DNA of 64,000 bases, taken from positions 5,838 through 69,837 of the forward strand of contig DBOL01000103.1 in the NCBI GenBank assembly GCA_002299555.1. Direction: 5' to 3'. Origin of the DNA: Candidatus Aminicenantes bacterium UBA647 (GTDB lineage: Bacteria > Acidobacteriota > Aminicenantia > UBA2199). Positions 52,406 through 61,805 of the stretch are shown here, in pieces (position 1 is the stretch's first letter; the number at the start of each line of letters is the position of its first letter). A model generated the notes under the pieces. The model saw only the letters and a program-made list of their open reading frames with translations, made no database searches and had not been told where the DNA came from. The translations under genes and the position numbers were made by a program.

Positions 52406-53707
52406 ATGGGGAAATCAGATAAATTATCTTCCTGGAAAGAAATAGCTAATTATCTTGATGTTGAGATCAGGACCTGTCAAAGATGGGAACAGGAATCAGG
52501 ATTGCCTGTTCACCGTTATACTGATACTCCCCGGTCCAGAGTCTTTACAACTAAAAACGAACTGGACATGTGGCTTAACAGATCGGAAAAGTCACTCGAT
52601 AAGACAAAACGTTTGCCCGGTGGGATTTTGAAGGGATCTATCATTGTTGCACTACTCTTCGTGGTAGTGATCCTTATTTATTTTATAGCCAATAGACACG
52701 ATGACGAAAACCCGAACAACTTCAAGATCATCAACGGGGAGCTGGTCATCACTAATTCAAAAGGAGGCGAGCTCTGGAGATTTAATCCGGAAGTAATTAA
52801 TCTCTGGTCAGAGAACATATACCGGGACCATTTTCAGATTAAATATTTCAATGGGAAATATAATAAATTTCCAAGTATAGTAATTAAAGATATAAATAAT
52901 GATAAGAAGAATGAAGTCCTTTTCGGAATAAGGACAGAAGATAAAACAAATTGTGGGGATATTTATTTATTTGATCATAAAGGGAAGGTCCTGTGGAATT
53001 ACAAGCTTGGGAAAGAGATGCAATATGGAGATGAAGTTTATTCTGGTGATTATGCTCCCTCTGGAATAGATATTAATGATATCAATAATGACGGCAAGAA
53101 TGAGATCATAATAATTTCCACACACTTATTGTATTTTCCGACAGAATTCATCATTTTAAACTTAGACGGGGAGAAGACAGGTTCCTATTGGAACTCGGGG
53201 CGGATCTCAGACTATGCATTTCACGATCTGGATAATAACGGTATAAAGGAAATAATATTGGCGGGTATGAACAATGAGTACAATACCGCAAACATTACTG
53301 TCCTGGATTCAGACAATGTATCGGGGTATTCTCCACAGTTAAAAAAATACTACACATGCAGGAACTCACAAGGGGGGTCTGAAAAATACTACCTATTATT
53401 ACCAAGGACGATAATAGACAAGATAAGTTCTTTCAGGACCTTTGCAAACAACATAGTCCTGCTTGACAATGGTTTACTTTCTATACAAATGGGGCCGAGT
53501 GGAATTTATTTTGAATTTGATAAAGATCTCAATATACGATCCGTTAATCTTAGTGACAAATTTATGAACAAAATGAAAACCACTCAAACCTTTATTAACA
53601 ATGAATTCTCTCATGAAAAATATACGGAAGATCTTAAAAATAGTATCCTTTACTTTAACGGGAAGGAGTGGGTGCCAGGGCATACTACTTCAAACCAAGT
53701 ATTGTAG
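52406..53707 (+). CDS. Membrane-bound HTH regulator with FG-GAP/VCBS-like ectodomain
   Basis: 433 residues. Residues 1-60 are an excisionase/MerR-like HTH (SSWKEIANYLDVEIRTCQRW, GLPVHRYTDTPRSRVFTT), a domain expanded in Acidobacteriota-like lineages. One transmembrane helix follows (SIIVALLFVVVILIYFIAN). The outer region carries Ca-binding-type repeats: IKDINNDKKNEVLFGIR, DINDINNDGKNEIIIIS and FHDLDNNGIKEIILAG, as in FG-GAP/VCBS propellers. The layout implies a one-component ToxR-like sensor linking a periplasmic ligand to DNA. It is divergent from the GDSL hydrolase. Its TAG overlaps an AGGGACGGT repeat. Confidence 0.87.
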   Translation: MGKSDKLSSWKEIANYLDVEIRTCQRWEQESGLPVHRYTDTPRSRVFTTKNELDMWLNRSEKSLDKTKRLPGGILKGSIIVALLFVVVILIYFIANRHDDENPNNFKIINGELVITNSKGGELWRFNPEVINLWSENIYRDHFQIKYFNGKYNKFPSIVIKDINNDKKNEVLFGIRTEDKTNCGDIYLFDHKGKVLWNYKLGKEMQYGDEVYSGDYAPSGIDINDINNDGKNEIIIISTHLLYFPTEFIILNLDGEKTGSYWNSGRISDYAFHDLDNNGIKEIILAGMNNEYNTANITVLDSDNVSGYSPQLKKYYTCRNSQGGSEKYYLLLPRTIIDKISSFRTFANNIVLLDNGLLSIQMGPSGIYFEFDKDLNIRSVNLSDKFMNKMKTTQTFINNEFSHEKYTEDLKNSILYFNGKEWVPGHTTSNQVL

Positions 53708-53848
53708 GGACGGTCGTTTAATTTTTTAATTTTTTTAATCCCTCTCTTTAATCCCGCCTGGGCTGTGGGTCAGGGGTGAGGGTAATGAAATGAATTTGTG
53801 TAATTTAGGGTCATTGGATAGAATTATTGTTTGTGGTGAAAAAGTAAA
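53706..53848. other. Non-coding gap before hypF
   Basis: About 140 bp with no credible frame. It starts with AGGGACGGT (shared with 50772-50780), followed by a T-rich tract and a GC-skewed stretch near 53755-53785. A GGTGA 8 nt before the hypF ATG may serve as its ribosome-binding site. I see no clear terminator hairpin. Confidence 0.4.
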
Positions 53849-56119
53849 ATGGCAGATAAGACATTTGAAATAAGGGTTAGAGGAATTGTACAAGGGGTTG
53901 GTTTCCGTCCTTTTATCTACAGGGTCGCAAATGAGTTATCTCTGGCGGGAGAAGTCTTGAACGACACCGAGGGTGTTCTGATAAGGATAAATGCAAAAGC
54001 ATTTGAAATACCAGGAATTGAAATGAAGATAAGGGGAGAATCCCCGGCTCTCTCGAAGATAAATTCAGTCGAGACCAAAGAGATAGAAAACAGAATTTTC
54101 ACCACTTTTGAGGTGGTTGACAGTGAGATCACAAATCAGAAAAGCGCTTTTATTCCACCCGATACTGCGATTTGTGAAGACTGCAGAAAAGAGCTTTTTG
54201 ATAAAAATGATCACCGCTATAAATTCCCCTTTATCAATTGTACAAATTGCGGGCCAAGATTCAGTATTATCCGTGACGTTCCTTACGACAGGAAACAGAC
54301 ATCGATGGACAAATTCCCCATGTGCAGTAAATGCCGATCGGAATATGACGATCCATCAGATAGAAGGTTTCATACCGAACCAACCTCCTGTCCGATTTGC
54401 GGACCACGTTATTTCCTTTACGATAAAAACAAAAAACTTCTGTCTGAACAAACAGGCGAAATAATTTCGATTTGTTCCGAATATCTGAAAAACGGAAAGA
54501 TTGTGGCGATCAAAGGAGAAGGGGGATACCACCTCGCTGCAAATGCAAGGAATAGTGATACTATGAGAGAGTTGCGGGAAAGAAAACAACGCCCTTTCAA
54601 ACCCTTTGCTTTAATGGTTAAAGATCTTGGTGTTGCAGAAGAATTCCTTGAAATATCAGAAATCGAGAGAAAACTCCTCCTTGGAAGAGAAAGGCCCATA
54701 GTAATACTAAAGGAGAAGAAAAAAAAAGTATCAGATCTGGTTGCACCCGGATTAACACATCTTGGAATAATGCTCCCGTATACCCCGCTACAACATCTCA
54801 TCTTCGAAAAGATATATGACATGGTCCTTATCATGACCAGTGGAAATATAAGTGATGAGCCGATAATCTCAGACGAAGAAGAGCTCTTTGAAAAGCTTTC
54901 AGGTGTCGCAGACTATTTCATCACATCAGACAGAGAGATTATTCAACAATCTGATGATAGTGTCTTGTTTGTAAACGACAAGTCACCATATATGATAAGG
55001 AGAGCCAAAGGATTTGTCCCAATCCCGTTTTTCAGTTCACACTCAGGTTCAAACATATTTGCTGCCGGATCTGACATAAAAAACAGCTTTGCCCTCTCAA
55101 AAGAGGACCTCATATTCTTAAGCCAATATATTGGTGATCTGGAGAGCCCATTAACAGAGCAAAAATATATAAAAACAATTGATCATTTTAAGAATCTCTT
55201 TGAGATAGAACCAACCGTATTCGTTTCAGATCTTCACCCCGGTTATTTTTCAACAAAGATAACAGACAGGCTTTGGAACAACTCCGGAACCAGGATTAAA
55301 GTCCAGCATCATCATGCACATATTGCAGCAGTATTGGAGGAAAACAATACTGATGATAAAGTTATCGGTATATCTTTTGACGGTACAGGTTTCGGTGAAG
55401 ACGGGAACATCTGGGGTGGTGAATTCCTGATAGCGAATAAAAGAGAATATTCTCGAGCCGCTCATTTCAGCTATTTTCCTCTCCCCGGTGGGGAGGCTGC
55501 AATAAAAGATGTATGGCGGATCGGTTTGTCACTACTCATCACTGCATTCGGGAAAGATACATTACCTGCAGATCCGAAAAGAAAAATTATTGCGGAATTA
55601 ATAGAAAAGGGGATAAATTCTCCTTTATGTTGCAGCGTGGGGAGACTATTTGACGGAGTATCCTCAATACTTGGATTTTCAGATTCAATTTCAACTGAAT
55701 CTGAAGCAGCCCAGCTTCTTGAAGAGGCGGCATTACGATCAGATACTTCTCAGGTATTTCCGATGGAAATAACAGGTGGTACCAAAACTGACCCACTGAT
55801 AATTAACAGCTCCCCACTTGTGAAAAAATTAGTTGAGAGTAAAGAAAGAGGTGTTTCAGTCGATGATCTTGCACTGGTATTCCACAATTCTATGGCAGAT
55901 CTGGCTATAAAAGTTCTCAAATTGCTGAGAGAAAAAACCAACATTAATAAGGTAGCTCTGTCAGGAGGAGTTTTTCATAACAGGCTTTTATTAAGTATGG
56001 TGATAAAGAATCTTGAAACTGAAAAATTCGAAACCCTGCTGCCTGAAGAACTTCCGTTTAATGATGGAGCCATTGCATTCGGTCAGATAGCTTCGGCAAA
56101 AGCCAGGTTAAAAAATTAA
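53849..56119 (+). CDS. hypF: Carbamoyltransferase HypF
   Basis: 756 residues. Makes the thiocarbamate on HypE used to build the CN ligands of [NiFe]-hydrogenase. Domains in order: acylphosphatase (RVRGIVQGVGFRPFIYRV), zinc fingers (CEDCRKEL, NCTNCGPRFS, MCSKCRSEY, CPICGPRYF), YrdC/Sua5-like nucleotide-binding domain (GGYHLAANARNSDTMRELRE) and Kae1-like carbamoyltransferase domain (VQHHHAHIAAVLEE, SFDGTGFGEDGNIWGGEF, ALSGGVFHNRLL). All hallmark motifs are intact. The other hyp and hydrogenase genes are not in the window. Its end overlaps the convergent fabD by 4 nt. Confidence 0.97.
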   Translation: MADKTFEIRVRGIVQGVGFRPFIYRVANELSLAGEVLNDTEGVLIRINAKAFEIPGIEMKIRGESPALSKINSVETKEIENRIFTTFEVVDSEITNQKSAFIPPDTAICEDCRKELFDKNDHRYKFPFINCTNCGPRFSIIRDVPYDRKQTSMDKFPMCSKCRSEYDDPSDRRFHTEPTSCPICGPRYFLYDKNKKLLSEQTGEIISICSEYLKNGKIVAIKGEGGYHLAANARNSDTMRELRERKQRPFKPFALMVKDLGVAEEFLEISEIERKLLLGRERPIVILKEKKKKVSDLVAPGLTHLGIMLPYTPLQHLIFEKIYDMVLIMTSGNISDEPIISDEEELFEKLSGVADYFITSDREIIQQSDDSVLFVNDKSPYMIRRAKGFVPIPFFSSHSGSNIFAAGSDIKNSFALSKEDLIFLSQYIGDLESPLTEQKYIKTIDHFKNLFEIEPTVFVSDLHPGYFSTKITDRLWNNSGTRIKVQHHHAHIAAVLEENNTDDKVIGISFDGTGFGEDGNIWGGEFLIANKREYSRAAHFSYFPLPGGEAAIKDVWRIGLSLLITAFGKDTLPADPKRKIIAELIEKGINSPLCCSVGRLFDGVSSILGFSDSISTESEAAQLLEEAALRSDTSQVFPMEITGGTKTDPLIINSSPLVKKLVESKERGVSVDDLALVFHNSMADLAIKVLKLLREKTNINKVALSGGVFHNRLLLSMVIKNLETEKFETLLPEELPFNDGAIAFGQIASAKARLKN

Positions 56120-57024
56120 TCCTTATTCAGATCCTCATAGTTTTGATAATTTACAAGATCGATCTTTTTATCAATATCTCTCGAAGTCCGCCTTATAAGA
56201 CCTCCGAGCACTTTGCCGGCTCCCACTTCAGCATATTTCTCCATGCCTTTCTCATTCAGCATTTTCAGAACTGCAGAATGCCAAAGCACCGGCCTTGAGA
56301 CCTGCCTCCTGAGTCCATCCCTCACTTTATCCTTGTCGGTAATCTCTTCGACATCAACATTATTAATGATAGGGAATGTTAAATCCCTGAACTCAACATT
56401 ATCCAGGTCCAATGACAACTTTTCTTCCGCCGGGAGCATTAATTCGGAATGGAATGGGGCCGAAACAGGAAGCATGACAGACTTCGGTGCATCCAGAACT
56501 TCAACAGCATTTTCAACTGCTCCCTTTTCTCCTGAAATTACTACCTGAGAAGAACTATTCCAATTGGCTATATTTACCACACCAATGATATTTTTCATTT
56601 TTTCTCTAACCTGATCGATATCAAGGCCTATAACAGCAGCCATCGCACCTTTCCCAACCGGTACTGCCGCCTGCATATATTTGCCCCTCTTGTGAACCAG
56701 CATTACTGCATCTTCATAATCGATCCCGCCTGCACAAAGTACAGCTGAATACTCTCCAAGGCTATGGCCTGCCCCAAGTGCAGGTTCCTGCCCGAGAAGA
56801 TTGAAAAGAATATAGGAAACCGTAAGGAGAGCAGGCTGAGTATTGTGTGTTAATTTCAATTCCTCTTCAGGTCCTTCAAAGCATATTTTCATGAAATCAT
56901 AACCAAGAATTTCATTTGCGAGTTTAAAAGTTTTTCTCCCCAGATCACTTTTTTCAAACAGGTCTTTTCCCATTCCAACATATTGGGAACCCTGACCGGG
57001 GAATAAAAATGCTGTATCGTTCAT
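56116..57024 (-). CDS. fabD: Malonyl-CoA:ACP transacylase
   Basis: 302 residues from ATG 57024, which has AAAGGAG 9 nt upstream; the open frame begins 16 codons earlier. Loads malonyl groups onto ACP for fatty acid synthesis. TAFLFPGQGSQYVGMGKDLF is the N-terminal block, nucleophile Ser88 lies in GAGHSLGEYSA, and catalytic His192 in VSAPFHSELM. It is separated from any fabH/fabG/acpP genes, which is unusual. Its 3' end overlaps hypF. Confidence 0.96.
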   Translation of the reverse strand: MNDTAFLFPGQGSQYVGMGKDLFEKSDLGRKTFKLANEILGYDFMKICFEGPEEELKLTHNTQPALLTVSYILFNLLGQEPALGAGHSLGEYSAVLCAGGIDYEDAVMLVHKRGKYMQAAVPVGKGAMAAVIGLDIDQVREKMKNIIGVVNIANWNSSSQVVISGEKGAVENAVEVLDAPKSVMLPVSAPFHSELMLPAEEKLSLDLDNVEFRDLTFPIINNVDVEEITDKDKVRDGLRRQVSRPVLWHSAVLKMLNEKGMEKYAEVGAGKVLGGLIRRTSRDIDKKIDLVNYQNYEDLNKD

Positions 57025-57134
57025 AGAATTTGTCTCCTTTCCAGCCGATTTTATCACTAAACCCAAACCCATGCAATTATGTCAATATGGAACTTTTTTG
57101 AAATTGTATCGTTTAATATAAATTGGGGGCTGAT

Positions 57135-57872
57135 ATGAAAACAAAATTAACATTAATTTTTATTCTGATCTTTTTTTCACTGACATTTTTTTCCTTTGGA
57201 TATAAATATGAAAAAACCATCGAAAAATCATTTAAAGCAGGTTCAGACTTTATTTTCGAGCTGGAAAATTGTAATGGGAATATTAGTGTAGTTACCTATA
57301 AAGGTGACACAATATACGTCAAGGCTAAAAAGTATTCCAATAAAAAAGAATATTTTGAGAAAACAAAAGTAGTTTTCAACGACAGCGAAGGAAAGCTTAA
57401 AATAAATGTTAAAAGACCTTGGAAGAATTGTAAGGCTACTGTTAAGTTTTATGTCAAGTTACCACACAATATCTCACTTACAGAAATTGAAACGGTAAAC
57501 GGTAGCATCTCAATTGAAGGTAAACTGAAAGATCTTAACGCAGATACGATTAACGGGCGGCTTTCATTTGAAGGCTCTTTTGAAGATGCTGAATTTAAAA
57601 CAGTGAACGGTAATGTCGGAATTTACCTGAACAAAGCGATTGCTGGAGATCTCAGCGTTGAGACTGTCAATGGTTCTGTAAAATTGGAGATCAATAAAGA
57701 TTCAAGTTTTAACCTTAAAGCAAATACTGTAAACGGATCTATCAAAAGTGACTTTAGTCTGTCGAGGACAAAACAATTTATCGGAAGTAAAATGGCCGGC
57801 ACTATTAATAAAGGCAAATTTGATATAAAGTTGGGAACTGTTAATGGGAGCATTAAAGTTCTCGGAAATTAA
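57135..57872 (+). CDS. DUF4097 beta-solenoid protein, exported
   Basis: 245 residues from ATG 57135 (GGGGG 7 nt upstream). A signal peptide (KLTLIFILIFFSLTFFSFG) is followed by a DUF4097-type repeat domain. From about residue 117, six units recur at a spacing of about 20-25 residues: ETVNGSISIEG, DTINGRLSFEG, KTVNGNVGIYL, ETVNGSVKLEI, NTVNGSIKSDF and GTVNGSIKVLG. These would stack as a small beta-solenoid in the periplasm. Such proteins often accompany anti-sigma or envelope-stress genes, but none is adjacent. Function unknown. Confidence 0.88.
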   Translation: MKTKLTLIFILIFFSLTFFSFGYKYEKTIEKSFKAGSDFIFELENCNGNISVVTYKGDTIYVKAKKYSNKKEYFEKTKVVFNDSEGKLKINVKRPWKNCKATVKFYVKLPHNISLTEIETVNGSISIEGKLKDLNADTINGRLSFEGSFEDAEFKTVNGNVGIYLNKAIAGDLSVETVNGSVKLEINKDSSFNLKANTVNGSIKSDFSLSRTKQFIGSKMAGTINKGKFDIKLGTVNGSIKVLGN

Positions 57873-57918
57873 AAGAATCCGATAAATAAACCATAACAAT
57901 ACAAATTCTACCGCTGTT

Positions 57919-57927
57919 TGATATAAT
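57919..57927 (+). promoter_or_regulatory. Extended -10 promoter placing the start site on the ispG ATG
   Basis: TGA (57919-57921) and TATAAT (57922-57927), 6 nt, ATG at 57934. The -35 (ATACAA at 17 bp) is poor, as is usual for extended -10 promoters. There is no Shine-Dalgarno sequence. Confidence 0.65.
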
Positions 57928-57933
57928 AGCATT

Positions 57934-58974
57934 ATGAAAAGAGAGGTCTTTGTAGGAAATGTCGGGATTGGTGGTGATCACCCCGTTTCGATCCAGTCAA
58001 TGACAACCACCGATACCAGTAATGCTGAGTCCACAATTGATCAGATCAGGCAGCTCTATATTGCAGGATGTGAGATCATCAGAGTTGCCGTACCGGATCA
58101 GGATTCCATCTCGCCATTAAAAAAAATAAAATCCGAATCACCTATTCCTGTCATTGCCGACATCCATTTCAATCCGAACCTTGCTATGGGAGCAATTGAT
58201 GCCGGAGTGGACGGGATCAGGATCAATCCCGGAAATATAGGCAGTAAGGAAAAGCTGGGACGTATAATCAAGTCTGCTGCTGACCACAATATCTCGATCC
58301 GTATAGGTGTTAATTCGGGATCAATCGAGAAAAAATATTTGATCCAGGGAAAAACCAGGGCTGAAATGATGGTCAATTCCGCCCTGGACAAAATAAAATT
58401 TTTTGAGGATTCAGATTTTTCAAACATTAAACTATCACTGAAATCTTCAGATGTCATGGAGACGATCGATGCATACAGAAAAATTGACAGAGTGTGTGAT
58501 TACCCCCTCCATCTGGGAATTACAGAGGCCGGGACATTATTTTCAGGAACTATTAAATCTTCCATAGGAATAGGGAGTCTTCTTGCGGCCGGGATAGGAA
58601 ATACCATCAGGGTCTCACTCACAGACGATCCTATTGAAGAAGTAAAAGTGGCCGTAGAGATCCTTAAAGTATTGGGACTTCGGGAACGTGGAATTGAAGT
58701 TGTGTCCTGTCCTACATGTGCCCGGGTAAGTGTGGATCTTATAAATATCGTAAAAGCATTTGAGGAGAAGCTTGGCAAACTCAAATTGAATAAGAATATA
58801 AAGATCGCAATCATGGGGTGTGAAGTAAATGGTCCGGGGGAAGCTAAAGAGGCAGACATTGGAATTGCTTTTTCAAAAAGTAAAGCTTATCTGTTCAGAA
58901 AGGGTAAAATGATCGAAAAGCTTGACCCTGCAAATTCACTCGACCGTCTTCTGGAAATCATAAGAAATATCTGA
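57934..58974 (+). CDS. ispG: 4-hydroxy-3-methylbut-2-enyl diphosphate synthase
   Basis: 346 residues. The penultimate enzyme of the MEP isoprenoid pathway; converts MEcPP to HMBPP with a [4Fe-4S] cluster. Signatures are PVSIQSMTTTDTSNAESTI, VIADIHFNPNLA, IRINPGNIGSKEK, the Fe-S cysteines Cys259 and Cys262 (SCPTCARV) and Cys296 (MGCEVNGPGE), with Glu303 at the conserved cluster-adjacent position. Compact bacterial form. It begins at a probable leaderless start and stands alone. Confidence 0.97.
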   Translation: MKREVFVGNVGIGGDHPVSIQSMTTTDTSNAESTIDQIRQLYIAGCEIIRVAVPDQDSISPLKKIKSESPIPVIADIHFNPNLAMGAIDAGVDGIRINPGNIGSKEKLGRIIKSAADHNISIRIGVNSGSIEKKYLIQGKTRAEMMVNSALDKIKFFEDSDFSNIKLSLKSSDVMETIDAYRKIDRVCDYPLHLGITEAGTLFSGTIKSSIGIGSLLAAGIGNTIRVSLTDDPIEEVKVAVEILKVLGLRERGIEVVSCPTCARVSVDLINIVKAFEEKLGKLKLNKNIKIAIMGCEVNGPGEAKEADIGIAFSKSKAYLFRKGKMIEKLDPANSLDRLLEIIRNI

Positions 58975-59131
58975 CCTTTAATAAAGTTCCCATCTTTTTT
59001 CTGACTGAATCCAATGCGATTTCCCGAAACCCGTTAACTCCGAAATACTTCCATGTAAACGCAAATATTATTGCTTTACATAAATAATATTTGAGCAAAA
59101 AAACATTGTTTCCACCATTTTCACTTTTGAT
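58975..59131. other. Non-coding gap upstream of the POT transporter
   Basis: About 157 bp, AT-rich, without a credible reading frame, hairpin terminator or RNA gene that I can recognise. The transporter promoter follows. Confidence 0.5.
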
Positions 59132-59160
59132 TTGCAAATATTTCAAAGGGATGCTATACA
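59132..59160 (+). promoter_or_regulatory. Promoter of the POT-family transporter
   Basis: TTGCAA (59132-59137), 17 bp, TATACA (59155-59160) with a TGC extension. The transcript leader of about 24 nt carries AAAGGAG before the ATG at 59191. Confidence 0.6.
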
Positions 59161-59190
59161 TATCTTCATTACACTGAGAAAGGAGAAACG

Positions 59191-60513
59191 ATGGATACAA
59201 GTAAAAACACAACCTGGAAATTTCCAGCCACATTCTGGATTGCCAATCTGGTAGAATTTTTTGAGAGAGCTGCATACTATGCAGTCTTTATTGCAATAAC
59301 TCTTTATCTGACAGATGTCGTTGGATATAATGATATTTGGGCTGCCTGGATCAGCGGTGGATTTTCAGCCGGGCTATATTTTCTCCCGCCTTTCGCCGGG
59401 GCCCTTGCTGACAAGATCGGGTTCCGGAAAGGAGTTATCCTCGCATTTTCACTTCTCAGTATAGGATATTTATCACTTGGACTCTTCCCCTATAAGCTTA
59501 GTGTAATTCCTGCTCTTGTTATTGTTATGATAGGTGGATCTTTTATTAAATCGATCATTACCGGAACAGTTGCAGTCACAACAAATGAAGAGACAAGAGC
59601 AAGAGGTTATTCTCTTTTTTACATGGTCGTTAATATAGGTGCTTTTCTCGGCAAGACATTTGCCGCACCCATGAGAATAAACATCGGTATAAAATCAATA
59701 AATTTCTTTTCTGCAACAATGACAGTCTTTGCACTCATCATTGTATATTTTTTTTATAAGAACTCAGATCAGAGGGGCAAGGGAAAATCACTTAAAGAGA
59801 CATGGGCCGGGTTTATGAAGGTCGTTTCCAATCTCCGGCTGTTAACACTGATAATTATTGTTACCGGGTTCTGGATGATCCAGCATCAGCTTTATGCAAC
59901 AATGCCGAAATATGTGATAAGGACTGTGGGGGAACACGCAAAGCCTGAATGGATCGCAAATGTAAATCCGGCAATAGTGATGATATTTGTTGTCCTGATA
60001 ACTCAGTTGATGCGAAAAGTAAGGGCTGTCACCTCAATGACGATCGGAATGTTTATAATGCCTTTTTCAGCACTCACTATGGCATTAAGCCCGGTTCTTG
60101 AATCAGCAACAGGTCAGTCAGTTTCAATATTCGGGTTATTCACATTGCACCCTATCACTATAATGCTAATTTTTGGTATCATGCTTCAGGGGCTTGCTGA
60201 ATGTTTTATTTCTCCAAGATATCTGGAATTCTTTTCACTTCAAGCTCCCAAGGGTGAAGAAGGATTATATCTCGGGTTTAGTCATCTCAATGCTTTCCTT
60301 GCTTCGTTTTTCGGATTTGGACTATCAGGCTATCTTCTTACAGAATACTGCCCCGATCCCAGATTTCTGACTGCTGCAGAAAAACTCCACGCATATGATA
60401 ACGCTCATGTGATCTGGTATTATTTTGCGGCGATAGGAATGATATCGGCTATTGCACTTGTAATATACAACGTTGTTACAACGAGGATCGACAGAAAAAA
60501 AGAACTGGAGTAA
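59191..60513 (+). CDS. POT/PTR-like major facilitator transporter
   Basis: 440 residues, about 12 membrane helices. The N-terminal EFFERAAYYAVFIAITLYLT matches the ExxER-xYY motif of proton-coupled oligopeptide transporters. GALADKIGFRKGVILAFSLL is the MFS loop 2-3 motif, and GTVAVTTNEETRARGYSLFY with VVNIGAFLGKT are POT helix-4/5-like. It probably imports small peptides or related solutes in symport with protons. The C-terminal half is less conserved, so the substrate is open. It converges on the RNase H-like gene with a 9-nt gap. Confidence 0.85.
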   Translation: MDTSKNTTWKFPATFWIANLVEFFERAAYYAVFIAITLYLTDVVGYNDIWAAWISGGFSAGLYFLPPFAGALADKIGFRKGVILAFSLLSIGYLSLGLFPYKLSVIPALVIVMIGGSFIKSIITGTVAVTTNEETRARGYSLFYMVVNIGAFLGKTFAAPMRINIGIKSINFFSATMTVFALIIVYFFYKNSDQRGKGKSLKETWAGFMKVVSNLRLLTLIIIVTGFWMIQHQLYATMPKYVIRTVGEHAKPEWIANVNPAIVMIFVVLITQLMRKVRAVTSMTIGMFIMPFSALTMALSPVLESATGQSVSIFGLFTLHPITIMLIFGIMLQGLAECFISPRYLEFFSLQAPKGEEGLYLGFSHLNAFLASFFGFGLSGYLLTEYCPDPRFLTAAEKLHAYDNAHVIWYYFAAIGMISAIALVIYNVVTTRIDRKKELE

Positions 60514-60522
60514 AAGCCTCCT

Positions 60523-61797
60523 TTATTGTCCGCCTGATATACCGGCAATCTTTCTCTTAAGACGGGCAAGCCTCTTTTCAAAATCTTTTCGTTGAGTTTC
60601 CGATATTTCCGCCAGTTCAAGCCCTTTCTGAACAAACTCAACGGCTCCTGCAAAGTCTTTTTTTTTGTGTTCCAGATAAATGGACATCTCTCTTAGTGCA
60701 AGCTTATCTCCATAACCGGACAATATTTTCCACAACTCTTCGGCTTCTTCGAATAGTTTTCTCTTTTTTTTTATAAGCGCAAGCCTCTTTACTGATTGCG
60801 CAATTATCTCATCTCTGACTGCATGTTTATTGATTTGGTTATAGAGTTTCTCTGCATCTGAAAATAATCCGGACTTCTCATTCAGGAGTGCCACTCCTAG
60901 CATTTCTCCTTCTTCTGAAGTTCTGGAAATATCATCAATATAGCTGCAGCCCAGGAGGAGCAAAGCTGAAAGGCCTACAATGTCAAGTGCATTATGTTCA
61001 ACTACTTTTTCGATCATTGAAAAATTCCCGGATCTGAGATATTCAAAATATAATCTGGGGATAAGGCTTCCATCTACATCATCATCTCTTGAGATATTCA
61101 GAAGTATATCTCCAAGATAACCCAGCTTTCTTGATTCAAAAGTATTTTTCCATATCATCCTTGCAGGAGGCAGAAAGTCAAGATGAGGATAATCCAGTAG
61201 TGGAAATTTTTTCCTGTTCAACACATATCTTGTTTCCATAAGTGGATAATCAAAAGATTTACCGTTGTAAGTAACGACACCTTCTATGTCCAATTCATCA
61301 AGAAACCGGTCTACTTCGTCAAGGAATAATCCTTCTCTTGCAGGATCATTCAGAATAAATATCCGGACCTCAAAGGAGTTTCTGTCAATAAATCCAAACC
61401 CGAGCATGAAGGGGATCGTACCAGTCCCTCCCGAAAGTCCGGTCGTCTCAGTATCAAAATACAATAACTTCAGTGGATCTATTTTTGTAAGTTCAGGATC
61501 ATTGAAAATTGTTGAAATTGTTGATGCTCTTTTTTCATTCCATTCACTAAGCGTAACTTTTCCAAAAATAGAACTCAGGGGATAATTGTAATTTATAACT
61601 TCATAATCACTATCAAAATTTATTTTTTCTCGAGGGCTCTCCTCTTTTTTCTCCAGAGATCGGTTCTTCAAATTTTTGTTGACAAGTTCTTCAAGTTTCA
61701 GTTTTGTTGATAGACTTTGTGAATCGGATACAGATTCATTCAGATTTATTCTTTTTTTACCAACAATAAAGTCTAATTTTTTCTTAAGATCGCTCAT
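60523..61797 (-). CDS. DEDD-type RNase H-like 3'-5' exonuclease with TPR tail (YprB-like)
   Basis: 424 residues. The exonuclease core has DEDD acids: FDTETTGLSGGTG (Asp and Glu), VTYNGKSFDYPLMETR (Asp) and VVEHNALDIVGLSALL (Asp). The preceding 90 residues are charged and variable. The C-terminal 120 residues form TPR-like helices (LYNQINKHAVRDEIIAQSVK, KLFEEAEELWKILSGYGDKL). This matches the YprB ribonuclease-H-like group in Pfam RNase_H_2, whose biological role is not settled. An extended -10 box ends 8 nt upstream and no Shine-Dalgarno sequence is visible. Confidence 0.87.
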   Translation of the reverse strand: MSDLKKKLDFIVGKKRINLNESVSDSQSLSTKLKLEELVNKNLKNRSLEKKEESPREKINFDSDYEVINYNYPLSSIFGKVTLSEWNEKRASTISTIFNDPELTKIDPLKLLYFDTETTGLSGGTGTIPFMLGFGFIDRNSFEVRIFILNDPAREGLFLDEVDRFLDELDIEGVVTYNGKSFDYPLMETRYVLNRKKFPLLDYPHLDFLPPARMIWKNTFESRKLGYLGDILLNISRDDDVDGSLIPRLYFEYLRSGNFSMIEKVVEHNALDIVGLSALLLLGCSYIDDISRTSEEGEMLGVALLNEKSGLFSDAEKLYNQINKHAVRDEIIAQSVKRLALIKKKRKLFEEAEELWKILSGYGDKLALREMSIYLEHKKKDFAGAVEFVQKGLELAEISETQRKDFEKRLARLKRKIAGISGGQ

Positions 61798-61805
61798 TTA
61801 TTTCT

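Noticed and set aside
50772..53714. AGGGACGGT direct repeats as target-site duplication of an inserted cassette
   Set aside because: A given 9-mer is expected by chance about 0.5 times in both strands of 64 kb. No transposase, integrase or matching terminal repeats were seen, so I keep it only as a hint.
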